From Aigarchaeota archaeon (lineage in GTDB: Archaea > Thermoproteota > Nitrososphaeria_A > Caldarchaeales > Wolframiiraptoraceae): DNA of 64,000 bases. Both the position numbers and the translations under genes were made by a program. The stretch's first letter is position 1, and every line of letters begins with the position of its first letter. The notes under the pieces were generated by a model that ran no database searches, was not told the DNA's origin, and saw only the letters and a program-made list of their open reading frames with translations. Location: contig JANXDS010000001.1 of NCBI GenBank assembly GCA_025059205.1, positions 202,014 through 266,013 on the forward strand. The letters are read 5' to 3'. Of this stretch, positions 55,101 to 64,000 are shown one piece after another.

Positions 55101-57131
55101 CTAAATTTTTTGTTGATCGAAGATGGACGCTGCTAAGACTTCTGCTATGTCCATTACAGTAAAGCTCTCTAGATTCATGACCCTCACAGCATCTTCGAAC
55201 ATCGCCAGACAATACGGGCACTCGACCACAAGCATTTCTGCACCCATCGAGACCGCCTCCTCGACTCTTATCAAAGATTCTCTCTTGAGTCTTGGTATGT
55301 GATACCAATAATTGCAACCGCCTGCACCGCAACAGAAAGTATCTTCTTTCGAGCGCTGGAATTCTAATGGTCTATTCGAAAACACGGCGGACAGCACATG
55401 CCTAGGCTCGACGTATACCCCGTTTATACGAGCGAGATAACATGAGTCGTGTAGGGCAGCACGCACCTCAAGCTTTTTCTTTACATGAAGTCTTCCGTCT
55501 TTTAACAGCATGCACAGCAGCTGAGTATGATGAATAACGTCAGCGTCCAACCCGAACTCCCTATACTCATTCTTTAATGTGTTATAGCAGTGCGGACAAT
55601 GCGTTACTATCTTCTTCACTTTAAGCTCCGTTAACCTCTCAACGTTAGCGTATGCCTGTTCTTGGAATCTTCCTTCCTCTCCAATCCTTCTGGCCGGATC
55701 GCCAGTACATTTTTCATCAAAGAGTATCCCAACGCTTAATCCTGCCTCCTTCAGCAGTCTAATGGTCGTCTTAGCTACTTTTCCAACTCTTGGGTCGTAA
55801 AAAGCAGCACAACCGAGCCAGTACAAGTATTCAACCTCGCCGTCATAGGGTAGAATCTTTACATCCATCTTCCTGAGTTCTTCGACTAGCTTCTCCTTCT
55901 CATACTCAGGTATACCGAACGGGTTTGAAGTCCTAGCTATGTTAGAAATCAGTGGGTAAACTCTTTCATCCATCTTCCCCTCGAAGACGATTGCCCTCCT
56001 AATATCGATCACGTACCTCGCGGGGTTTATGAGAACTGGACACCTCCAAAAACATGCATGACAGGTCGTACATGCCCACACCGCCTCTTCTTTTATCACA
56101 CCCCCCGCTAACAGATCTCGGTCTTCGAACCTATTGTCGAACGTAAATTTCAGCGATTGGATGAGCCTCCTCGGCGATAAAGCCGATCCCGCCTCGTAAG
56201 CTGGACAAGATTCTTCACATCTGCCGCAATCTGTGCAGGCGTAAACACTGAGCACGTCCCTCCAACCCATTTCTCCCGCTTTTTTGAAGCCTATGCGTAG
56301 CTCAAATTCTCCGGCATCCTCTAGGGCTTTAATGTTAAACGGTGTTGTCAACTTTCCAATAGGTTCCATCGGCCTTGAAAGATAGATGTTCATGGATGAA
56401 GTTAGGATGTGCATAAGGTTGGAATAGGGCAGAAGAGCTATTAACGTAAGGGCTACGAGTCCATGGCTCCACCAGAGTGCAACATACAAACTGTGTGCTA
56501 ACTCTCGGTTAACACCAGAGTACGAAAGTGCATCTGCGATCGCCACACCTACGAAAGAGTAGCTAGACCAAGGAACATCTTTGAGAAATAATCTGAACCC
56601 TTCCACCAGGAATCCAGATATGCCCACGTAAAACAATCCTATTAGCACTAAAGTGTACTGGACATGGGCGCCTATTCTGTAAGGGTATCTGATAATCCTA
56701 GAGATAAGAAGCATCGTTACACTCAACACGAACAGCAATCCGAAGAGGTCTAAAAACAGCTCAAGGGCTGGATAAACATCTCCGACTAGTAGTTTTATCC
56801 CAAACTTTTCGATCGTGTGGTCGACAAAAACTATACATGTGCCTATGAATAAGACGAGTGTTCCGACGAAGAGTGTTGCATGCAGACTACCCCTAAAGTG
56901 GTCAGAAACTATCCTTGCCTGAAGCAGGCCATACTTAAGGAAAGCCCCCAACCTTTGCCTGCCATATTTAGCAACTTCTTTTATCACATAACGTCCGTAA
57001 AGCCTATAATGCTTGTACAGACCTATAAGAAGCACAGTTACAAACGGTATTAAGAGTAAGTAAAAAACGAACTCCACATGTTGCGGTAGCAATGCAAAAC
57101 TTTCTCGGAATGGTTGGAACAAGACAGGCAC
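55101..57131 (-). CDS. Membrane-anchored iron-sulfur oxidoreductase (EtfD/HdrD-GlcF-like)
   Basis: 676 aa. The first ~240 residues hold six or so transmembrane segments resembling a NarI/HdrE-type cytochrome b domain. Then two 4Fe-4S ferredoxin motifs (CTDCGRCEESCP ~304 and CTTCHACFWRCP ~353) and two CCG (CX-CCG-CXXC) cysteine clusters (HCPHCYNTLKNEY, CCGAGGCNYWYHIPR). The architecture is that of EtfD, which links ETF to the quinone pool in mycobacteria. It stands 22-46 nt before etfB in one operon. Quinone as acceptor is inference. Confidence 0.88.
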   Translation of the reverse strand: MPVLFQPFRESFALLPQHVEFVFYLLLIPFVTVLLIGLYKHYRLYGRYVIKEVAKYGRQRLGAFLKYGLLQARIVSDHFRGSLHATLFVGTLVLFIGTCIVFVDHTIEKFGIKLLVGDVYPALELFLDLFGLLFVLSVTMLLISRIIRYPYRIGAHVQYTLVLIGLFYVGISGFLVEGFRLFLKDVPWSSYSFVGVAIADALSYSGVNRELAHSLYVALWWSHGLVALTLIALLPYSNLMHILTSSMNIYLSRPMEPIGKLTTPFNIKALEDAGEFELRIGFKKAGEMGWRDVLSVYACTDCGRCEESCPAYEAGSALSPRRLIQSLKFTFDNRFEDRDLLAGGVIKEEAVWACTTCHACFWRCPVLINPARYVIDIRRAIVFEGKMDERVYPLISNIARTSNPFGIPEYEKEKLVEELRKMDVKILPYDGEVEYLYWLGCAAFYDPRVGKVAKTTIRLLKEAGLSVGILFDEKCTGDPARRIGEEGRFQEQAYANVERLTELKVKKIVTHCPHCYNTLKNEYREFGLDADVIHHTQLLCMLLKDGRLHVKKKLEVRAALHDSCYLARINGVYVEPRHVLSAVFSNRPLEFQRSKEDTFCCGAGGCNYWYHIPRLKRESLIRVEEAVSMGAEMLVVECPYCLAMFEDAVRVMNLESFTVMDIAEVLAASIFDQQKI

Positions 57132-57217
57132 CTTTGTTACGGCGCATTAACGCTAGTAAGCTAGCTTTAATATCATGAGGTTAAATAGTTTTCGCGAATC
57201 TGTGGAGGTTCAAGACG

Positions 57218-57418
57218 TTGCGCAAAGAGTATAAGGTCGTCTCGTGCCCAAGTTGCGGCCACCTACAAATCACTTTTGCCGAGCGTTATTTTACGTGTAA
57301 TGGTTGCGGTAAGAGAAACTACGTCAGTTCTAAACACGTGCTGTATAGGTCCGAGAACCAGGAGGACGCTAGGGCTGTACTGCTCTCTCTAAAGACTAAA
57401 AAAGCGTACAAGCCCTAG
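57218..57418 (+). CDS. DUF1922-like zinc-ribbon protein
   Basis: 66 aa. CPSCGHLQ and CNGCGKRN form a CxxC...CxxC zinc ribbon at residues 10-35, with a basic tail. It resembles the DUF1922 archaeal family. TTG start at 57218. The stop codon TAG overlaps the GTG of the following long frame by 1 nt. Probable nucleic-acid or protein contact; function not known to me. Confidence 0.7.
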   Translation: MRKEYKVVSCPSCGHLQITFAERYFTCNGCGKRNYVSSKHVLYRSENQEDARAVLLSLKTKKAYKP

Positions 57419-57483
57419 TGCTTCTGAACTCCGTCAAAGTTATACAGCAAATGCTTTTCTATGAGTTACTGGACTCTACAGAT

Positions 57484-58338
57484 ATGATGGCAGGCCCTGT
57501 CCTTGGAGCACACGTTTCTATAGCAGGCTCGATTGATAAGGCTGTTGACAGGGCCGTGGAAATTGGCTGTACTGGTACTTTCCAGATATTCACGAGAAAC
57601 CCAAGAGGATGGGCATTCAAAAAACTAAACCCAGAAGAAGTTAAGCTATTCAGAGAAAAAGTTGTAGCTAAAGGATTTTTCGTGCCTGTTGGCCATATGC
57701 CGTACCTGCCTAACATAGCCTCACCTTCGAAGCAACTCTTTACGAAGTCTCTTAACGTCCTTATGGCCGAGATGGAGAGATGTGGTGAACTGGGTATGAA
57801 GTTCCTTGCAGTGCACCTGGGAAGTCATATGGGCAAGGGTGTTGATATAGGCATACAGAGGGTGGTTGAGGCGTGTAGGACCGCATTGGAAAAAGTCCAG
57901 AACGACGTCACTATACTTCTGGAGAACATGGCAGGACAGAAGAATAGCGTCGGATCAAGATTTGAGGAGCTAAGAAGAATTCTAGACTTGATAGGCGACG
58001 AAAGACGGGTCGCTATATGTTTCGATACATGTCATGCATTTGCAGCTGGTTACGACTTAAGAAACGAGGAAGCGGTCGAGAAGACTGTCGAACAATTTGA
58101 TAACGTGATAGGCATAAAACACCTTAAGGTAATTCACATAAACGATTCAAAGGGTGAGCTCGGTAGTCATCTGGACAGACATGAGCACATAGGTATGGGC
58201 ATGATAGGCGACGAAGGTTTCAGGGCAATATTCCACCACAAGGCTCTAAGGAATCTTCCGTTCATTCTAGAAACACCTGAAGATAAAAGAGGAAACTTTA
58301 GGACAAATATACTGAAGTCTAAGGAACTCTACGGGTGA
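57484..58338 (+). CDS. nfo: Endonuclease IV
   Basis: AP endonuclease of base excision repair. Conserved zinc-site and core motifs: VLGAHVSIAGSIDKAVDRAVEIG, FQIFTRNPRGW, FLAVHLGSHMGKG, VTILLENMAGQKN, ICFDTCHAFAAGYDLR, VIHINDSKGELGSHLDRHEHIGMGMIGDEGF and PFILETP. I start at the ATG before MAGPVLGAHV (57484 or 57487, ~284 aa); the GTG at 57418 would add 22 residues not seen in the family, although it is translationally coupled in position to the gene before. Confidence 0.94.
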   Translation: MMAGPVLGAHVSIAGSIDKAVDRAVEIGCTGTFQIFTRNPRGWAFKKLNPEEVKLFREKVVAKGFFVPVGHMPYLPNIASPSKQLFTKSLNVLMAEMERCGELGMKFLAVHLGSHMGKGVDIGIQRVVEACRTALEKVQNDVTILLENMAGQKNSVGSRFEELRRILDLIGDERRVAICFDTCHAFAAGYDLRNEEAVEKTVEQFDNVIGIKHLKVIHINDSKGELGSHLDRHEHIGMGMIGDEGFRAIFHHKALRNLPFILETPEDKRGNFRTNILKSKELYG

Positions 58339-58371
58339 ATCATTACGAAAAGATATAACACTAAGACGCTA

Positions 58372-58773
58372 ATGCTAAAGCTTGTTAGGAGTATCTTGAC
58401 GGTAAGGTTTTTAGAGTTTAGTATCGTAGGCGCTATAGGTGTCCTTGTTAACCAGGCGGTGCTTTTCCTTTTGACTTACCTCATCGGAATGTATTATATG
58501 TTAGCGGCTGTGTTCAGCTTCGAAGTCGCGCTCCTTAACAACTTCATCCTTAATGAGCTATGGACGTTCAGGAAAAGAGAAACATCCTCGTCGCGCTGGT
58601 TTAGGCTCTTTAAATTTCACGTATCAAGAATTCTTGGCTTTATCGCGACCATCGCCACGCTTTTTTTCATAACGGAATTTTTAAGCATACACTACTTAAT
58701 ATCTAACGTAATAGCGATAGGTATCGGTACGTTGGTTAACTACTTTACGAGCGATTTATGGGTTTGGAAGTAA
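58372..58773 (+). CDS. GtrA-family membrane protein
   Basis: 133 aa, four transmembrane helices: FSIVGAIGVLVNQAVLFLLTYLIG, YMLAAVFSFEVALLNNFILNELWTF, IATIATLFFITEFLSI, and VIAIGIGTLVNYFTSDLWVW. LVNQAVL, NNFILNELWTF and NYFTSDLWVW are typical of GtrA, often involved in flipping or transferring lipid-linked sugars. No glycosyltransferase gene is adjacent. Confidence 0.88.
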   Translation: MLKLVRSILTVRFLEFSIVGAIGVLVNQAVLFLLTYLIGMYYMLAAVFSFEVALLNNFILNELWTFRKRETSSSRWFRLFKFHVSRILGFIATIATLFFITEFLSIHYLISNVIAIGIGTLVNYFTSDLWVWK

Positions 58774-58815
58774 GCGATACTCTTGTCGCGGTTTCTATAA
58801 GCGCTTTTTATTTAT

Positions 58816-58824
58816 CTATATAAG
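58816..58824 (+). promoter_or_regulatory. TATA-box promoter of thiDN
   Basis: CTATATAAG centred about 34 nt before the thiDN ATG implies a leader of only a few nucleotides, leaving no room for a TPP riboswitch. Confidence 0.55.
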
Positions 58825-58853
58825 CCCGACCTTATCACATTCAACGAAGTACC

Positions 58854-60206
58854 ATGAAAGCGTTTAGGGCGCGCGCTCTAACGGTTGCAGGCTCAGACTC
58901 AGGAGGTGGTGCCGGGATACAGGCGGACCTCAAGACCTTTGCAGCATTGGGCGTTCATGGCATGTGTGCAATAACCGCGATCACAGCCCAGAACACTGTT
59001 GGGGTTTTTGACGTGCAGGACATAGAGGTGGAGGTTATCAGAAGTCAGATAAGGGTTGTAGCCGAGGACATAGGGGTAGATGCCGTCAAAACCGGCATGC
59101 TGCACACTTCTCAAATAATAGATGCGGTTGCCGACGAACTTTCCAAGATTTCCAAACCAGTGGTTGTAGATCCCGTGATGGTCGCGAAGAGCGGCGCTGA
59201 GCTGCTAAAACAGGATGCTATAAAAGCCCTCATCGAGAGGATGCTGCCGATTGCTACCGTCTTAACACCGAATGCATTAGAGGCCTCGAAGCTTGTGGGT
59301 TTCACTGTGAAGACTTTAGATGATGCGAAGAAAGCAGCGAAAGCAATAGCTGAGATGGGGCCGAAGGCAGTGGTTGTGAAGGGCGGACACATAAGTGCTG
59401 AAAGGTCTATCGACACGTTGTACTACGATGGTGAATTCAGAATACTGGATTCTCCAAGAATTGATACGAAGAATACGCACGGAACGGGATGCGTTTTTGC
59501 ATCTGCCATAGCGGCGGAACTGGCAAAAGGTTCGGATATCCTTAATGCAGTCTTAGTAGCTAAGCGATTCGTCCTGGACGCTATCAAGAACGGAATAAAT
59601 ATCGGTAGAGGACATGGACCAGTAAACCCGTCTGCATACGTGTACGAGGCTGCCGTGAAGTTTGAAGCTTTAAAGTGTGTTAAAGACGCCGTCAGGATGC
59701 TGGAATCCAATCCAGCGGTTGCGAAGCTCATACCGGAGTCGCAGTCTAATATAGCTATGGCCATTCCGTATGCAGAAAGCAAAGAAGAGGTTGTTGCAAT
59801 ACCTGGAAGGATAGTAAGACAACCATGGGGCGTTAAGAGTTCTGGATGCCCTGAGTTTGGTGCATCTAGGTACGTAGCTAACGCAGTGCTGGCTGCCATG
59901 GAGTGCGACCCGAACGTAAGGGCAGCTATGAACATAAGGTTGGGCGAGGATGTGCTAAACGCGGCAAGAGCGATGAACCTCAGCGTATCGCGTTATGATA
60001 GAAGATCAGAGCCCGAAGATGTTAAGAAGATAGAAGACATGAGTGTGAGATGGGGCATAACTCAAGCTGTGAAACTCCATGGTGGAGTCCCGAACATAGT
60101 ATACCATGAAGGTGATTGGGGGAAAGAACCAATGGTCATCGTGTTCGGAAAGGATGCCGTGGAAGTCGCATCGCTTGTGATCAAGCTGGCCGAAATGATA
60201 AAGTAG
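58854..60206 (+). CDS. thiDN: Bifunctional ThiD–ThiN (HMP kinase / thiamine-phosphate synthase)
   Basis: 450 aa. Residues 1-265 are Thi[77 protein letters not shown] with the catalytic Asp/Gly region. Residues ~275-450 are ThiN, thiamine-phosphate synthase in archaea that lack Thi[44 protein letters not shown] and [30 protein letters not shown]. The fusion order is common in archaea. Confidence 0.95.
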   Translation: MKAFRARALTVAGSDSGGGAGIQADLKTFAALGVHGMCAITAITAQNTVGVFDVQDIEVEVIRSQIRVVAEDIGVDAVKTGMLHTSQIIDAVADELSKISKPVVVDPVMVAKSGAELLKQDAIKALIERMLPIATVLTPNALEASKLVGFTVKTLDDAKKAAKAIAEMGPKAVVVKGGHISAERSIDTLYYDGEFRILDSPRIDTKNTHGTGCVFASAIAAELAKGSDILNAVLVAKRFVLDAIKNGINIGRGHGPVNPSAYVYEAAVKFEALKCVKDAVRMLESNPAVAKLIPESQSNIAMAIPYAESKEEVVAIPGRIVRQPWGVKSSGCPEFGASRYVANAVLAAMECDPNVRAAMNIRLGEDVLNAARAMNLSVSRYDRRSEPEDVKKIEDMSVRWGITQAVKLHGGVPNIVYHEGDWGKEPMVIVFGKDAVEVASLVIKLAEMIK

Positions 60207-60208
60207 CC

Positions 60209-60445
60209 TCAGCGCTTAACCAGCAACAGTATGATATAGATCAGAATCGCCGCCAGTATGAATGCCGGCGAGGTTCCTACAGTAACACCGTTAATCCTGA
60301 ACCACCAAAATACGAAAGGATGAATTTCTTCCAACTTAGGTATGAACTTCAGCAAGACTGGAAGTGCGATCAACATTACACCAACTATTATAAGAAGTAT
60401 ACCGAGAAATACGAGCGGAGACATCAGTTCATCATCCCTTATCAT
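60209..60445 (-). CDS. Small membrane protein, DUF131/TIGR00304-like
   Basis: 78 aa with two hydrophobic segments (LVFLGILLIIVGVMLIALPVLLKFIP and VGTSPAFILAAILIYIILLLV) and a short loop FVFWWFRINGV between. Resembles the TIGR00304 small membrane family. Starts as ATGA inside the stop of the phosphoribosyltransferase gene, so the two are coupled. Function unknown. Confidence 0.75.
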   Translation of the reverse strand: MIRDDELMSPLVFLGILLIIVGVMLIALPVLLKFIPKLEEIHPFVFWWFRINGVTVGTSPAFILAAILIYIILLLVKR

Positions 60446-61083
60446 GCAGAACCCCTTCTGGCCGAAAGAAGTCTTATGACTTCCTCATCCTCAACTTGTT
60501 CAAATTCTTCGTAAAACTGGCCTATGGCATAGAAAGGCTCCGGAGTTGACAGACACACAACCCTATCAACCTCTCGCCTTAAACTTTTAACGACATCTGG
60601 CGGTGCTACTGGTACAGCAACCACTATCGCCTTAGGTCCAAATTTCTTAACGTAATTTATCGCCGCCCTCATGGTCGCACCGGTTGCGAGACCATCATCT
60701 ACAAGTATTACGATCTTGTCCTTTATCGGTATCGCATCTCTCCCTGACCTGTAGAGCGATACGCGCCTCCTTATCTCAGCAACCTCCTCCTTGATCTTCC
60801 TTTCTATATACTGTCGTGATACGCCCATGGACTCTATCAACTCTTCGTTCAACACGCTCGTGCCGTTTTCTGCTACGGCTCCGATAGCCAGCTCCGGCTG
60901 AAGTGGTGCACCCAATTTTCTTGGTATTATTACGTCAAGCGGACAATCCAGCTCCTCAGCAACATGATAGCCGACTACGACACCACCTCTAGGAATTGCC
61001 AAGACGACTACGTCGCATCCCTTGTAATCTTTGAGTGCCTTCGCTAATAACCTGCCAGCCTCCTCTCTATTCTTAAAAAACAT
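60442..61083 (-). CDS. Phosphoribosyltransferase-domain protein
   Basis: 213 aa, COG1926-like. The PRPP-binding loop KIVILVDDGLATGATMRAAINYVKKFG is a type I PRTase signature; VLAIPRGGVVVGYHVAEELDCPLDVIIPRKLGAP and AIGAVAENGTSVLNEELI are typical of this branch. The nucleobase or other acceptor is unknown. Confidence 0.88.
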   Translation of the reverse strand: MFFKNREEAGRLLAKALKDYKGCDVVVLAIPRGGVVVGYHVAEELDCPLDVIIPRKLGAPLQPELAIGAVAENGTSVLNEELIESMGVSRQYIERKIKEEVAEIRRRVSLYRSGRDAIPIKDKIVILVDDGLATGATMRAAINYVKKFGPKAIVVAVPVAPPDVVKSLRREVDRVVCLSTPEPFYAIGQFYEEFEQVEDEEVIRLLSARRGSA

Positions 61084-61135
61084 ACAAAAAGTAATACACA
61101 GTTGCTGCTTATAAACGCTAAGTTAGTGGGTTTGT

Positions 61136-62602
61136 TTAATGGACAAGCAAGGAGTTAGCGATCGCTTTTGTCATTTCTAGGAATGGCGACGGATATGCTC
61201 CTATGAATATGCCGAGGCCGGCAAGAATTATGACTGGTATCAACATCGGTAGGCCAACCTCGTGTGCCTTTTCGGAGATGGGCGTTATAGGTTTCAGGAA
61301 TATTATTTGAATTACTCTTAGGTAGTAAGCGACGCCGATGAGAACGTTGATTATCATTATCACGGTGAAGGGTAGCATTCCTGCCTCTAGACCAGCCGTT
61401 ATGATCTGAAACTCGCTTACAAAAGCGCTCAGGCCGGGTATGCCGGCAAGCGAGAAGGCACCTATTGCGAACGTTATTCCGCTAATTGGCATCTTGCGAC
61501 CTATACCCGAGAGCTCATCTAGATTTCTTGTGCCGACTGCGTGTATGAAAGCTCCAGCCGATAAGAAGAGCAGCCCCTTCATGGTCGCATGATTTAGGAC
61601 GTGTAAGAGACTTCCGGCTAAGCCGTTAACCGTAGCTACGGATATCCCGAAGACTATGTAGCCTATGTGGGCTATGCTGCTGAATGCAAGCAGCCGCTTT
61701 ATGTCTTCTTGAAGCATGGCCATAAGGTTGCCGACGGTCATCGTTACGGCCGCATATAAAGCCAGGGCTATTCCCCAATTGTAAACCGTCGAGGGAAATA
61801 TGACAGTTAAAACCCTGAACATCGCGAATATTCCTGTTTTTATCACAACACCTGATAACATCGCGCTGATTGGACTGGGCGCGGCCGGGTGAGCATCAGG
61901 TAACCAGCTGTGAAACGGTACCATCGCAGCATTAACGCCGAGTCCTGCTAAAAGAAGTGCCAAAATGGCGTAACTCCAAACATCACCTGCCATGTCTCGA
62001 AGACCAAAGATCGTTGAGAGAGCGCTCATGTTGAGCGTGCCCGCTATGCCGTACATGAGCGATAGCGCAAAGAGTATGGCGGCAGTGCCCGCCGAGCTTA
62101 TTATAAGATACTTCAACGAAGCCTCCACGGCCTCCCAGCTTTTGTACCTAAACGCTACAAGAGCATAAGCCGATAAACTCATCACCTCCCAGAATATGAA
62201 GAAAGTCACGAAGTCGCCGGAAGACGCGACACCTACCATTCCGGTTATCATCGCTAGGAGGAGTGGATAGTACTCTGCCTTTCGCTCTTCTATGTACCCG
62301 ATCGAGAAGAGCGCGGACATTAGGCCGACGAGCACAAACACGAAGGTTATGTAAGCAGACAACTTATCGATGAAAATTACAGACGCCGTTTCTTTGGGTA
62401 GAACGGTAAACGTTAAAGTGTCACCTTGAAACGTAGCATCCAACATTTGGATGATCGCAAAGTAAACTACGACTACAAGACCGGCAACGGAATAAACGTC
62501 CATCGTGCGCTCTACACGGAGCTTCCTTGATACGTAGGCTAAAATAGGCGATATGGCCGTAAGAATTATAAGAATGTATAAGGGCGATGGTACAAAATCC
62601 AC
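61136..62602 (-). CDS. MrpD/NuoN-type proton-translocating antiporter subunit
   Basis: 488 aa, about 14 transmembrane helices. Key residues are present: Glu in FFIFWEVMSLSAYALVAF, Lys in EASLKYLIISSAG, WLPDAHPAAPSPISAMLSGVVIKTG with the second key Lys, and HVLNHATMKGLLFLSAG. It could be MrpD, NuoM/N or an Ech/Hyf-type subunit. No other subunit genes flank it. GTG start (MDFVPSPLY) at 62602 follows GGAGGGG by about 8 nt. Confidence 0.9.
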   Translation of the reverse strand: MDFVPSPLYILIILTAISPILAYVSRKLRVERTMDVYSVAGLVVVVYFAIIQMLDATFQGDTLTFTVLPKETASVIFIDKLSAYITFVFVLVGLMSALFSIGYIEERKAEYYPLLLAMITGMVGVASSGDFVTFFIFWEVMSLSAYALVAFRYKSWEAVEASLKYLIISSAGTAAILFALSLMYGIAGTLNMSALSTIFGLRDMAGDVWSYAILALLLAGLGVNAAMVPFHSWLPDAHPAAPSPISAMLSGVVIKTGIFAMFRVLTVIFPSTVYNWGIALALYAAVTMTVGNLMAMLQEDIKRLLAFSSIAHIGYIVFGISVATVNGLAGSLLHVLNHATMKGLLFLSAGAFIHAVGTRNLDELSGIGRKMPISGITFAIGAFSLAGIPGLSAFVSEFQIITAGLEAGMLPFTVIMIINVLIGVAYYLRVIQIIFLKPITPISEKAHEVGLPMLIPVIILAGLGIFIGAYPSPFLEMTKAIANSLLVH

Positions 62603-62656
62603 CCTCAGCCCCTCCTGACAATGTTTTACATAAACGCCTTAGATATTAAAATTAAC

Positions 62657-64000
62657 TTACGCTATCGGGCAGCTGCTCCATCCACAGTCTATGCATTTCG
62701 TACATGTCTCTTGGTACAAGATGTTAATGCTGCCACAAACCGGGCATTTCTCCATTTTTTCTTTTATGCTTGATATCTTTTCAGGGGCCGTTATGAGGTG
62801 TGCTAGTTTTGGTTTTACTTTTAACTTTTCGTGTGCGGCGTTTGCCTTGATGTGCCTCATCAGAATCTGATCGACCCTGAACCCGAGTTCCTCCATCATC
62901 TTCAAAGTTTTGTTGGGCATCATGACGACGTACTTTTCCATCCTTTGCGTTGGCGTAACCAAGACCTGCGCTGTTTTAGAAGAATCTCTATACACAGTTA
63001 TTCCCTTTAACCCGAGCTTATATGCGAAAAGGTATGCCATCATAACGTCGTCAGAGGTAACCCAGCTTGGCATGTTGATGGTCTTGCTTACTGATGCATC
63101 AACCCACTTGCTAATTTCAAATTGTGCCCTAACATGGTCCCACCAAGGTATGTCGTATGCAACAAGAAAGACTTTTCTCATCTCCTCCGGGACCTCGTCC
63201 AATCCTTGGACCGAGCCACCGTTTTCAGCGACCTTTTTTAATAAAGCATCGATGTACAGTCCCGCCTCCTTCAATTGCCTTTCAAACTCGACATCACAAT
63301 AATAGAACGTACCAACAGTAACTCTCTTTTCAAAGACAAGAGCAAACTGGGGCTCAAGGCCTGAGGATGTGTCTAATAACATCGATATGCTACCGGTCGG
63401 TGCAACTGTGGTAACATGCGAGTTCCTTATTCCGTGGTTCTTTACTGCACTCACTACCTCCTCCCAGTTTAAAGTCCACCAATCTCTATGGTAATATCCT
63501 TCTATTGGTAACTCGCCGTCCACATAACTCGAGTTTTGGAACTCTGGGAAAGTACCTCTCTCTTTTGCTAACTCAACTGACGCTAGCATCGCATGGAATG
63601 CTATGAACTCCATGATTTTACTCATCATGGTAAAACCCTCTTCGCTGTTGTACGGAATTCTTAACGCATAAAGCGTATCCGCCAATCCCATTATACCGAG
63701 ACCTATTCTCCTCGTCCTTTTGGTCATATTCTCTATGCTTTGCAAAGGATACTTGTTGACGTCTATCACGTTGTCCAGGAACCTAACAGCAAGTCTCACG
63801 GTATTAGAAAGTTCTTCCCAATCCAACGTGGGTCCATTAGCCGTGTGACGCACGAAAGCATACAAATTTATAGAGCCAAGGTTACACGATTCATAAGGAT
63901 ATAATGGTTGCTCGCCGCATGGGTTTGTTGCCCTAATATATCCTAGGGTCTTCTTCAACGGGTTTCTCTTGTTCAGATTGTCTAAGAAAATCACACCGGG
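62657..64000 (-). CDS. nrdJ: Adenosylcobalamin-dependent (class II) ribonucleotide reductase, C-terminal part
   Basis: The 5' part lies beyond the window; the frame is open to position 64000 and reads PGVIFLDNLNKRNP upstream of the longest local ATG-type start. Motifs: RATNPCGEQPLYPYESCNLGSINL (active-site NPCGE with Cys), VAPTGSISMLLDTSSGLEP, and KGITVYRDSSKTAQVL. The C-terminus is a zinc-ribbon/redox tail with cysteines CPVC, CTKCIDC and SSC. Reduces ribonucleotides using B12, oxygen-independent. Confidence 0.95.
   Translation of the reverse strand, partial: PGVIFLDNLNKRNPLKKTLGYIRATNPCGEQPLYPYESCNLGSINLYAFVRHTANGPTLDWEELSNTVRLAVRFLDNVIDVNKYPLQSIENMTKRTRRIGLGIMGLADTLYALRIPYNSEEGFTMMSKIMEFIAFHAMLASVELAKERGTFPEFQNSSYVDGELPIEGYYHRDWWTLNWEEVVSAVKNHGIRNSHVTTVAPTGSISMLLDTSSGLEPQFALVFEKRVTVGTFYYCDVEFERQLKEAGLYIDALLKKVAENGGSVQGLDEVPEEMRKVFLVAYDIPWWDHVRAQFEISKWVDASVSKTINMPSWVTSDDVMMAYLFAYKLGLKGITVYRDSSKTAQVLVTPTQRMEKYVVMMPNKTLKMMEELGFRVDQILMRHIKANAAHEKLKVKPKLAHLITAPEKISSIKEKMEKCPVCGSINILYQETCTKCIDCGWSSCPIA

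Noticed and set aside
58774-58853. TPP riboswitch before thiDN
   Set aside because: The TATA box leaves a leader of about 7 nt and no THI-box sequence is present.

Overview
The window is from an archaeon and almost certainly from the chromosome, since it is densely packed with core genes. Archaeal hallmarks include an LSm–L37e pair, a KH/beta-CASP RNase of the aCPSF1/FttA type, a proteasome beta subunit, NAC, SRP54, Pus10, L21e, RpoF (Rpb4), uL16/L10e, Cdc48/VAT, RtcB, a short XPF-type nuclease, an intron-containing tRNA and TATA/BRE promoters with very short or absent 5' leaders. The mix (rpoF, aCPSF1, an ArsR-HTH/ATP-cone protein, class II RNR, Acr3, heme O synthase, ETF with a membrane Fe-S protein) fits a thermophilic TACK/Thermoproteota lineage such as Aigarchaeota/Caldarchaeales or a basal Nitrososphaeria. 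That placement is an inference from gene content only.

Layout. 1-7.4 kb: partial argF; an HTH/ATP-cone/NrdD-like protein; an MBF1–HflX–PUA–NAC block; XPF nuclease; a winged-helix/VIT membrane protein; a VTT-domain protein. 7.5-11.8 kb: tRNA-Ala with an intron, L37e–LSm–aCPSF1–proteasome beta, FKBP, tRNA-Leu. 12-20 kb: Acr3, a structured non-coding RNA, a putative nuclease, a copper P-type ATPase, nitroreductase, polyprenyl synthase, DUF763, DUF355. 20-25 kb: PmbA/TldE-like protein, a nucleotidyltransferase–kinase fusion and two tandem nucleotidyltransferase paralogues. 25-34 kb: SRP54, Pus10, L21e, RpoF, DUF655, uL16, PEP synthase, RNase HI, protein disulfide oxidoreductase, heme O synthase. 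34-39.6 kb: a two-gene sarcosine-oxidase-like flavoenzyme and FeoAB with a DtxR-type operator. 39.7-47.5 kb: an eight-gene operon running from aspartate to EPSP through the archaeal aspartate-semialdehyde route of the shikimate pathway, preceded by a structured leader RNA. 47.8-53.3 kb: MobA-like transferase, AIR-synthase-like protein, RtcB, Cdc48. 53.3-57.1 kb: ETF and a membrane Fe-S oxidoreductase. 57.2-64 kb: zinc ribbon, endonuclease IV, GtrA, ThiDN, small membrane protein, phosphoribosyltransferase, an orphan Mrp/Nuo-type antiporter subunit, and the 3' part of a class II ribonucleotide reductase gene.

How genes work together. lysC–asd make aspartate semialdehyde, which the ADH synthase, DHQ synthase II, AroD, AroE, archaeal AroK and AroA turn into EPSP. 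The ETF/membrane Fe-S module could pass electrons from flavin dehydrogenases to the quinone pool. Heme O synthase implies a heme-copper oxidase elsewhere in the genome. RtcB can ligate the halves of the intron-containing tRNA.

Most noteworthy: a ~210-nt structured RNA at 13337-13546 with a well-placed promoter; a three-way-junction leader at the 5' end of the lysC–shikimate transcript; an ArsR-HTH/ATP-cone/degenerate-NrdD protein; a cluster of nucleotidyltransferases, one fused to a kinase-like domain; and promoter-proximal palindromes before feoA and ppsA. I saw no CRISPR array, insertion sequence, integrase or origin.
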